The notes under the pieces: model-generated | Database searches by the model: none | What the model was told of the DNA's origin: nothing | The model's input: the letters and a program-made list of their open reading frames with translations, nothing else | Position numbers and translations under genes: made by a program | From: Crossiella cryophila | Lineage (GTDB): Bacteria > Actinomycetota > Actinomycetes > Mycobacteriales > Pseudonocardiaceae | Direction: 5' to 3' | Length of the DNA: 64,000 nucleotides | Assembly: GCF_014204915.1 (NCBI RefSeq) | Contig: NZ_JACHMH010000001.1 | Coordinates: forward strand, 3,121,001 to 3,185,000 | Shown here: positions 57,741-64,000 of the stretch, piece after piece | Position numbering within the stretch: the stretch's first letter is position 1 | Layout of the letters: each line of letters begins with the position of its first letter

Positions 57741-59246
57741 TCAGCCCGCCCGCAGCGCGGTGCCGAGCAGCCCCAGCGGCGGCGAGCCGAGGCCGAGCAG
57801 CGCGGTGTGGAAGCGGTGCAGCGAGAACCCGGCGCCCCACTCCTGGCGGGCCCGGTCGCGCAGGTCGCGGATGAGCAGCTTGCCCCAGGTGTAACAGATG
57901 CCGGTGGGATTGAGCACGACCCGGTTCGCCGCGGTCTCGGCGGCCGGACCGGCCAGGAAGGCGTCCACCTTGAACCGCTGCACCGCTTCCTGCTGGGTCA
58001 TCGTGCCGGTGTGCAGACCGATGACGCAGGCCATCCTGGTCACCCGCAGCAGCGCGTCCCTGGCCACCGCCGCGGCGAAGCGCGGATCGCCGTCCCGGAA
58101 GCCCTCCTCCAGCGCGAGTTCCTCCACGTAGTGCGCCCAGCCCTCGCTGAACCCGTCGTGGATCAGCGTGCGGCGGACCTCGGTGGTGGCCTCGCGCAGC
58201 GCCCGGCTGTGGGTGAAGTGACCGGGGGCGACCTCGTGCAGCGCGATCACCGGCAGCGCGTGCCGGGCGAACATGCTCAGCCAGTCCCGGCGCTGGGCCG
58301 CGGTCCAGGACGGATTGCCGGGGTTGACCCGGAACCAGCTCGGCCCGTCCGGTTCGGCGGGGGCCGCGCCGGTCATGGTGGCCACCTCCCACGGCCGCGA
58401 CGGCGGCACCAGCCCGACCAGGCAGGTGCCATCGCCGGGCAGGCCCAGCCTGGCGGCCCAGTCCAGCACCTCCAGCACGGTGGCCCTGGTCCAGGCGGGC
58501 AGCTCGTCCGCGCTGGGGCGGTCGGCGAGCAGGGTCTTCATGGTGGCCTTGGTGCTGCCGAGCGGGTCGATGCGGCGGCAGGACTCATCGAGCAGGGCAC
58601 GCACCCGGTCGCGTTCGGCGTCGGCGCGTTCGGCCAGTTCAGTCAGGTCGACGTCGATGGCCTCGTCGGCGGCGAGCAGCCGGGTCAGCGCCGGGCCGCC
58701 GAGTGCCGCGGAGGGCTCGCCGTGCTGGGCGGCCGCGCCGAGGTGCTCGACCAGCCGGGCGATCGCGGCCCGCGCGGGCCCCGCGCCGTGGTCGTCGTCC
58801 CGGACCAGGTCGGCCAGGCCGCGGGCGGCGGGGTAAGCGGCGCGGGCCGCGGGGGCGCTGACCTGGTCCAGGGTCTCCACCGCAGCGGAGACCACGTCCG
58901 GCCACTGCCACAGGTGGGCCTGCCGGGCGATCCGGCGCTGCCAGGCCGAGGCATATTCCCTGTCATACCCCGCCAGGTCGAGGTTGGCCACGTGCAGCAG
59001 CGGGTCGGCGCGGTGCCGGGCCAGGTCGCCGAGGCGGATCCGCAGCGACTGCTCGGCCGCGCGCAGCCGGATCTCGTCGTCGGAGTCGGTCGCGCGGTCG
59101 CCCTGGCCGAGCGAGGTCAGGCCGCGCCGCACCCCGGCCGCGGACAGGTCCTGCACGCGGCCGTCGTAGCCGTGCAGCCCGGCGACCTCCCTGGCCCTTG
59201 GCACGCTGAGGTCGTGGACGGCGCGTAGTCGGGCATGGACACTCAT
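57741..59246 (-). CDS. DUF885 family protein, putative zinc carboxypeptidase
   Basis: Protein of 501 aa, predicted cytoplasmic. HEVAPGHFTH (about 345) resembles the HExxxGHxxQ zinc motif of DUF885, and SEGWAHYVEELALEEGF provides the conserved glutamate region. RMACVIGLHTGTMTQQEAV and KLLIRDLRDRARQEWG are C-terminal family blocks. Distant M32-like carboxypeptidase activity is inferred. The ATG at 59246 is divergent from the MocR gene. The partner LysE exporter could remove released amino acids. Confidence 0.88.
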   Translation of the reverse strand: MSVHARLRAVHDLSVPRAREVAGLHGYDGRVQDLSAAGVRRGLTSLGQGDRATDSDDEIRLRAAEQSLRIRLGDLARHRADPLLHVANLDLAGYDREYASAWQRRIARQAHLWQWPDVVSAAVETLDQVSAPAARAAYPAARGLADLVRDDDHGAGPARAAIARLVEHLGAAAQHGEPSAALGGPALTRLLAADEAIDVDLTELAERADAERDRVRALLDESCRRIDPLGSTKATMKTLLADRPSADELPAWTRATVLEVLDWAARLGLPGDGTCLVGLVPPSRPWEVATMTGAAPAEPDGPSWFRVNPGNPSWTAAQRRDWLSMFARHALPVIALHEVAPGHFTHSRALREATTEVRRTLIHDGFSEGWAHYVEELALEEGFRDGDPRFAAAVARDALLRVTRMACVIGLHTGTMTQQEAVQRFKVDAFLAGPAAETAANRVVLNPTGICYTWGKLLIRDLRDRARQEWGAGFSLHRFHTALLGLGSPPLGLLGTALRAG

Positions 59247-59260
59247 GATCTTGATTCACC

Positions 59261-59311
59261 TGTCCAGATTCCAGTCCACTTCGGTAGATGGACCACTTGA
59301 TGGCCTAGTCT
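59261..59311. promoter_or_regulatory. MocR-type intergenic control region
   Basis: GTCCA (59274-59278) and TGGAC (59289-59293) form a spaced palindrome, with extra TCCA at 59263 and GGACCA just after. TAGTCT at 59306-59311 is a likely -10 for the MocR gene. Divergent arrangement with DUF885-LysE suggests both are targets. Confidence 0.45.
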
Positions 59312-59353
59312 TCGCGGCAAGCTCCCCGCGTTGACCAGCCAATGGAGGCGGAA

Positions 59354-60826
59354 GTGGACCGTTTCGCCGATCCGGCCGAACTCGTCCGGCTGCTGGGTGA
59401 CTGGACTGGCCGGAGCGGGCCGAGGTACCAGCGGCTGGCCGCGGCGATCAGCGATCTGGTGGCCGAGAGCACGCTGCCGCGCGGTGCCCGGCTACCCGCC
59501 GAACGCGGACTGGCCGCCGCGCTGGCGGTCAGCCGGGCCACCGTGGTGGCCGCCTACGACCGGCTGCGCGAACAGGGTGTGCTGCACAGCAGGCGGGGCA
59601 GCGGCACCACGGTCAGCCCGCACACCACCGCCAGGATCCGGCCGGACGGGCGGGTGCGCGGCGGGCGGTCAGGGCCGATGCTGGACCTGCTGGTGGACCG
59701 GCCCGGCCAGACCATCTCGCTGGCCCAGGCCATCGAACCGGCCGTGCCCGAACTGGCCGTGGCCCTGCGCGAGCTGGTCGACACCGACCTGCCCGCGCTG
59801 CTCGCCGACGGCGGCTACCACCCGCGTGGCCTGCCCGCGCTGCGCGAGGCCATCGCCACCCACCTGACCGGCCTCGGCCTGCCCAGCACCGCCGCGGAGA
59901 TCGTGGTGACCACCGGTGCGCACCAGGCCATCGCGCTGGTCGCCGGGCTGTACCTGGACCGGGGCGCCACCGTGCTGGTCGAAGCACCCGGCTGGCCCGG
60001 CTCGGTGGACATCCTGCGGGCAGGCGGCGCCACCGTGGTCGGCGTGCCGATCGACGAGGACGGTGTGCGCCCCGACCTGCTCGCCGCCGCGGCCGCCCGG
60101 CACCGGCCGGACCTGCTGTACCTGATGCCCACCTTCCACAACCCGACCGGCGTGCTCACCTCGGCCGGTCGCCGGGCCCGGATCACCGAACTGGCCAGGG
60201 AACACGGGTTCGCGGTGCTGGAGGACAACGCCTACGTGACCGCCGGGCACGGCGACCCACTGCCGCCGCCGGTGGCCGCCTTCGCCCACCCGTCGGTGGA
60301 GGTGCTCAGCGTGGGCTCACTGGCCAAACCGGTGTGGGCCGGACTGCGGATCGGCTGGGTGCGCGGCCCGCGCGGCATCATCGACCGGCTCGCCAGGGCC
60401 AAGGTGCTCGCCGACATGGGCAGCCCCTTGCTGGACCAGGCCCTGGCCGCCCGCCTGCTGCCCCGGCTGCCCGAGATCGCCAAGGCCCGCGCGGTGATCC
60501 TGCGGCAACGCCTGCGCCACCTGGGCGGCCTGGTGCGTACCCGGCTGCCGGAGTGGCGCTGGCGGGAACCGAGGGCCGGGTCGGCGCTGTGGATAGCGCT
60601 GCCCGGGGTGGACGCGGCGGTGTTCGCCCAGGTCGCGCTGAGACACGGGGTGGAGGTGGTGCCCGGTGCGGCGATGGACCCCGACGGCGGGCACGAGGAG
60701 TACATCCGGCTGCCGTTCACCTTCCCGGAGCCGGTGCTGGACGAGCTGGTGGACCGCCTGGAGCGGGCCTGGACCGAACTGCGCAGGCACGGCCCGGCCG
60801 ACGGCGGGACCCGGCCGGTGGTCTAA
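59354..60826 (+). CDS. MocR-type GntR/aminotransferase regulator
   Basis: Fusion regulator of 490 aa. A GntR winged helix (about 25-90, LPAERGLAAALAVSRATVVAAY in two pieces) is joined to a class I aminotransferase fold (110-490) binding PLP. The PLP lysine is in SVGSLAKPVWAG and MPTFHNPTG is the Asn motif. The GTG at 59354 has GGAGG six bases upstream and is preferred over the ATG at 59342. Many such YczR-like proteins control a neighbouring amino-acid exporter; here the divergent DUF885-LysE pair is the likely target. Confidence 0.93.
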   Translation: MDRFADPAELVRLLGDWTGRSGPRYQRLAAAISDLVAESTLPRGARLPAERGLAAALAVSRATVVAAYDRLREQGVLHSRRGSGTTVSPHTTARIRPDGRVRGGRSGPMLDLLVDRPGQTISLAQAIEPAVPELAVALRELVDTDLPALLADGGYHPRGLPALREAIATHLTGLGLPSTAAEIVVTTGAHQAIALVAGLYLDRGATVLVEAPGWPGSVDILRAGGATVVGVPIDEDGVRPDLLAAAAARHRPDLLYLMPTFHNPTGVLTSAGRRARITELAREHGFAVLEDNAYVTAGHGDPLPPPVAAFAHPSVEVLSVGSLAKPVWAGLRIGWVRGPRGIIDRLARAKVLADMGSPLLDQALAARLLPRLPEIAKARAVILRQRLRHLGGLVRTRLPEWRWREPRAGSALWIALPGVDAAVFAQVALRHGVEVVPGAAMDPDGGHEEYIRLPFTFPEPVLDELVDRLERAWTELRRHGPADGGTRPVV

Positions 60827-61419
60827 CCGGGCCGGGTGATCAAGGCAAGGACCGCGTCCAGCCCGGCCACGATGTCCGCGGTGGGGGAGTCCGGTGCGCG
60901 GGTGAGCAGGGCCAGGCTCACCCCGTCCAGGGCCGAGCTGAACAACCGGGCCAGTGCGGCGTGGTCCTGGCCGGGCGGGATCTCGCCGGACTGCTCGGCG
61001 GCCAGGAGACTCGCGGTCAGGATCGCCTGGAACTCCGCGTCCCGCGCCTGGACCAGCACCGCGAGATCCGCCCGGGTCATCGCCTTCGCGGTGAACGCGT
61101 AGTACACCCGCGCCTCGATGATCCGCTGCTCGTCCAGCGGCAGCAGCTCGTCGGCGATCCGGCGCAGCGTGTCCAGCACCGGGGCCCGCTTCGGGATCCG
61201 CCGGATCCGCTCGGCGGTGGCCGCGCCGGTCTGCCGGAGCGCGGAGGACAGCAACTCGTCCTTGTCCGCGAACTGCCGCTGCACCATGCCCAGCGAGGTC
61301 CCGGCCTCGGCGGCCACCGCGCGCAGGCTGATCCCGTCCAGGCCGTCCCTGGCCACGAGCCGGAGCAGGGCGGCGCCGATGGCGTGCCGGCGGGCATCGG
61401 GCACGGTCAGATTCTCCAC
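60823..61419 (-). CDS. TetR family transcriptional regulator
   Basis: Repressor of 198 aa. HTH: LRAVAAEAGTSLGMVQRQFADK. The C-terminal domain resembles the BetI-like TetR_C_6 group (LLPLDEQRIIEARVYYAFT). The GTG start appears leaderless, with TATGCT (minus strand, 61426-61431) six bases upstream. Its stop overlaps the end of the MocR gene by a few bases. Divergent from an exported amidohydrolase, its likely target. Confidence 0.92.
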   Translation of the reverse strand: MENLTVPDARRHAIGAALLRLVARDGLDGISLRAVAAEAGTSLGMVQRQFADKDELLSSALRQTGAATAERIRRIPKRAPVLDTLRRIADELLPLDEQRIIEARVYYAFTAKAMTRADLAVLVQARDAEFQAILTASLLAAEQSGEIPPGQDHAALARLFSSALDGVSLALLTRAPDSPTADIVAGLDAVLALITRPG

Positions 61420-61438
61420 GCCACCAGCATAGCCGACT

Positions 61439-61459
61439 CTGATACGTTCGAATCGTCAG
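61439..61459. promoter_or_regulatory. Candidate TetR operator
   Basis: CTGATACG-TTCGAA-TCGTCAG is an imperfect palindrome centred on TTCGAA, between the TetR gene and the amidohydrolase, just upstream of the TetR -10. Confidence 0.4.
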
Positions 61460-61483
61460 CGAGTCAACTGTATCGGAGGGGTT

Positions 61484-62782
61484 ATGTGCACGATGGGCAG
61501 ACGAACACTGCTCAAGGCCGCGGTCGCCGGGGCGGGCGTGGCCGCGCTGGGGGTACCGGCCGCCGCCGACCCGGTCCGCACCGCCTTCGCGATCCGGGGC
61601 GCCCGGGTCTTCGACGGCGAGCGCGTGCTTGACGGCCTGACCGTGGTCTGCGCCGGTGGCCGGATCGTCAGCCTCACCCGCGGCCCGGCCCCGGCCGCCG
61701 GACTGGAGGAGGTGGACGGGCGGGGCCGGACCCTGCTGCCAGGGCTGATCGACGCGCACATCCACGAGCACGGCATCCCGCGCACCGACTCACCGCGCTT
61801 CGGCGTCACCACCGAGCTGGACATGTTCAACCTCATCCCCCGGCTGCGGGCCGACCTCGGCGACTACGTGGCCGCCCGGCAGTCCGACCGCGCCACCGCG
61901 GCCGCCGACCTGTGGACCGCCGGAGCCATGATCACCGTGCCCGGCGGCCACGGTTCCCAGCTCGGCCTGCCGAAGGATTTCCCCTGGCTGCGGCCTGGGA
62001 TGTCCCCGGCCCAGCACGTCGACGACCGGCTGGCCGAGGGCTCGGACTACATCAAGTTCGTGGTCGAGCCGATGGTCTCCAGCGACCCTTGGCCGACGAT
62101 CAGCCCGGAGCAGGGCAGCGCGATCATCCGGCGGGCCCGCGAGCGCGGTGTGCTCAGCCTGGCGCACGTGTCCATGGCCGCGGACGCCCGCTGGCTGCTG
62201 CGCGCCGGGGTGAACGGGCTGATCCACACCCCGCAGGACCGCGGGCTGAACCGGGAGGAGCTGTGGCTGGCCGCCCGCTCCGGCGCGTTCGTCACCAGCA
62301 CCCTGGCCATCTTCCACTCGCTGCTCAACCAGCCCGCCTACCACCGGCGCTACACCGATCCGCGGGTGACGCCGTACCTCTCCGCGGCCCAGCGCAAGTT
62401 CGCCGATGCCCGGTTCCCGCAGGAGTTCCCCGGCGACAGACCGGACCTGGACGCCGTGCACCACAACATCCGCGCCCTGGCCAAGGCGGGCGTGCCGATC
62501 CTGGCAGGCACCGACGGCGCCAACCCCGGTCTGCCCAACGCGATCGGCCTGCTCTTCGAGCTGGAGCTGCTGGTCCAGGCGGGGCTCACGCCGATCGCCG
62601 CGCTCACCGCGGCCACCTCGGCGCCCGCCCGGCACTTCGGGCTGCGTGACCGCGGCCGGATCAGGCCCGGCCTGCGCGCGGACCTGGTGCTCGTCGACGG
62701 CGATCCGACCCAGGACATCAGCGCGTTGCCCGGCATCACCGCGGTCTGGCGCAACGGCACCCGGATCGACCGCAGGCCCTGA
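61484..62782 (+). CDS. Exported amidohydrolase family protein
   Basis: TIM-barrel metal hydrolase of 432 aa. GRRTLLKAAVAGAGVAALG is a twin-arginine-like signal (cleavage near 28). The metal site begins LLPGLIDAHIHEHG, with further ligands K in DYIKFVVE, His in LAHVSM and NGLIHTP, and Asp in LAGTDGANPG. Prolidase/imidazolonepropionase-like relatives hydrolyse amides of unknown identity. SD GGAGGGG precedes the ATG; regulated probably by the divergent TetR protein. Confidence 0.9.
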   Translation: MCTMGRRTLLKAAVAGAGVAALGVPAAADPVRTAFAIRGARVFDGERVLDGLTVVCAGGRIVSLTRGPAPAAGLEEVDGRGRTLLPGLIDAHIHEHGIPRTDSPRFGVTTELDMFNLIPRLRADLGDYVAARQSDRATAAADLWTAGAMITVPGGHGSQLGLPKDFPWLRPGMSPAQHVDDRLAEGSDYIKFVVEPMVSSDPWPTISPEQGSAIIRRARERGVLSLAHVSMAADARWLLRAGVNGLIHTPQDRGLNREELWLAARSGAFVTSTLAIFHSLLNQPAYHRRYTDPRVTPYLSAAQRKFADARFPQEFPGDRPDLDAVHHNIRALAKAGVPILAGTDGANPGLPNAIGLLFELELLVQAGLTPIAALTAATSAPARHFGLRDRGRIRPGLRADLVLVDGDPTQDISALPGITAVWRNGTRIDRRP

Positions 62783-62785
62783 ACC

Positions 62786-63862
62786 TCAGTCCTCGATCGC
62801 CCAGGTCAGGCTGTGCGCCTCGTCGCCAGGGTGCGGGCTCCACCGGATGTGGGTCAGCCGCAACGCCTCCGGCAGCACGTACACCGTGTGCCCGCCCGCG
62901 GTCTCGCCCGGCGCCACGCCGATCCGGTGCGGCGGCCGGGAGGACAGCGCCACCGGGGCCTTGGAGATGTGCTGCCCGTCGTCGGTGACCAGCACCAGGT
63001 ACAGGTCCGGCAGCGAGGCGAAGGGCACCGGGCCGCGGTTGTGCAGCTCGGTGTGCACCACCACCGAACGTTCGCCCTCCTGCAGCCGGTACCCGGCCGC
63101 GGTGAACAGGAAGTCCGCCGGATCGACCACCTCGACCAGCTGGATGACCAGGCGTTCGCCTTCCTGGCCCTCGGTTTCCAGCGCGCCGCCGACCACACCG
63201 GCCCGGCTGTTCGCCACCGGGGCGGCGCTCACCGTCGGCTGGTCGCCACGGGCCCAGGCCGCCGACTGCGGCGGGCCCCAGGTGCTCATCGGATCCGCGC
63301 CAGCGGCCGGGAACTGCGGGGCGACGGGTGGCTGGGCCGGGAAACCGCCGCTGGGCGGGTAGGCCGGGGGCGGCGGCGGGTAGGCGCCGGTGCGATTGCC
63401 CGGCTGCTGCGCCGGATACGGGCCGCTCGGGGTGCCGTACGGACCGCTGGGTGTCCCGTGTGGACCGGGATACGGGCCGCTCGGCGTGCCATAGGGGCCG
63501 CTGGGGGTGCCGTGCGCCGGGTAGGGACCACTGGGGGTGCCGTAGGCCGGACCGGGTCCGTTCGGCACGCCGTACCCGGCCGGGCCGTACATCGGTGCGG
63601 GTGGTGGCACGGCGGGCGGTGGTGCGGCTGGCGGGAAACCGGTCCACGCCCCGGCCGCGGCGAGTGCGCCACGCAGGCCGTTCGGATCGAACTCCACGCC
63701 GACGATCAGCGGCAACCCGCTGGCCGACAACGCCACCAGCCGGGAGGCGGCCTCCCGGGGGTCCAGACCGGCCCTGGCCGCGATCTCGTGCACGGGAGCC
63801 GCACGCCCGGACTCGGCCAGCAGGGCGAGCAGGCGCATGTCAACGGGATCGGGCGACACCAC
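62786..63862 (-). CDS. Proline-rich protein with N-terminal winged helix and C-terminal DUF4352-like domain
   Basis: Protein of about 358 aa. Residues 1-75 form an HTH-like domain (LAESGRAAPVHEIAARAGLD, then PREAASRLVALSASGLPL). The middle (80-215) is disordered with five GTPSGPY repeats. The C-terminal ~130 residues are a beta domain (VVVHTELHNRGPVPFASLPD) like DUF4352. GTG at 63862 is preferred because TAGGTT lies seven bases upstream; TTG at 63868 is alternative. Function unknown. Beyond it, 63863-64000 shows nothing. Confidence 0.75.
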   Translation of the reverse strand: MVSPDPVDMRLLALLAESGRAAPVHEIAARAGLDPREAASRLVALSASGLPLIVGVEFDPNGLRGALAAAGAWTGFPPAAPPPAVPPPAPMYGPAGYGVPNGPGPAYGTPSGPYPAHGTPSGPYGTPSGPYPGPHGTPSGPYGTPSGPYPAQQPGNRTGAYPPPPPAYPPSGGFPAQPPVAPQFPAAGADPMSTWGPPQSAAWARGDQPTVSAAPVANSRAGVVGGALETEGQEGERLVIQLVEVVDPADFLFTAAGYRLQEGERSVVVHTELHNRGPVPFASLPDLYLVLVTDDGQHISKAPVALSSRPPHRIGVAPGETAGGHTVYVLPEALRLTHIRWSPHPGDEAHSLTWAIED

Positions 63863-64000
63863 GGGCAAAAACCTACCCCGTCCCCGCGATCACCGTCGGG
63901 GCGCACCCACCGACGGAAAAACCAGAGATGTGACCCTTGTCATCCTCCACCCGGTCTGGTGACTATTTCACCCCACGTAGATCAGCCAGGTGAACCACCG

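Overview
The window is about 70% GC with strong third-position GC bias, many GTG starts, 4-bp stop/start overlaps, a wag31/SepF/FtsZ division block, a translational ileS T-box and a SAM-IV-type riboswitch. This is an actinomycete chromosome. Gene order and content fit the Pseudonocardiales best, but the genus is an inference I cannot check here.

Layout. Positions 1-4013: truncated GH110 galactosidase, lone TAXI-type binding lipoprotein, then miaB with its coupled membrane partner. Positions 4010-8754: a large NACHT/TPR-like NTPase divergent from a secreted subtilisin. Positions 8755-9690: a gene-free block of palindromic repeats, followed by an XRE-type regulator. Positions 11016-15033: a secreted GH95-like plus GH27 pair. 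Positions 15234-24321: a mycobacteria-like series (DUF349 gene, extradiol-dioxygenase-like gene, miaA, dapF, hflX), with an HxlR/oxidoreductase pair and a degenerate R2-like protein inserted between dapF and hflX. Positions 24347-27077: dienelactone hydrolase and neutral ceramidase. Positions 27256-48160: the dcw/division cluster (murE, murF, mraY, murD, ftsW, murG, murC, ftsQ, a DinB gene, ftsZ, pgeF, yggS, sepF, yggT, wag31, a membrane gene, T-box, ileS), with a second repeat block between ftsZ and pgeF. Positions 48176-53817: TetR, a K+/H+ antiporter-like protein, a tandem paralog pair, an SDR pseudogene, an M23 peptidase with a hairpin leader, and a small secreted protein. Positions 54028-57105: SAM-IV riboswitch and cysteine-desulfurase-like gene, lspA, rluD. 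The rest: LysE exporter, DUF885, MocR regulator, TetR, amidohydrolase and a proline-rich protein.

How they work together. The core is housekeeping: lipid II synthesis (MurC-G, MraY), septal growth (FtsW, FtsQ, FtsZ, SepF, Wag31), tRNA modification (MiaA makes i6A, MiaB thiomethylates it), DAP supply (DapF feeds MurE), and lipoprotein maturation. Accessory genes cover extracellular sugar, lipid and protein degradation.

The least explained DNA is a family of about 21-bp inward-facing repeat units at five intergenic loci, plus two inverted copies of a roughly 290-bp element with a long internal palindrome that bracket about 31 kb. Other leads are the membrane-bracketed NACHT protein, an R2-like protein lacking diiron ligands, an SDR gene broken by an 11-bp tandem duplication, and an SD-sequestering hairpin before the M23 peptidase. 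No tRNA, rRNA, CRISPR array or transposase gene was recognised.
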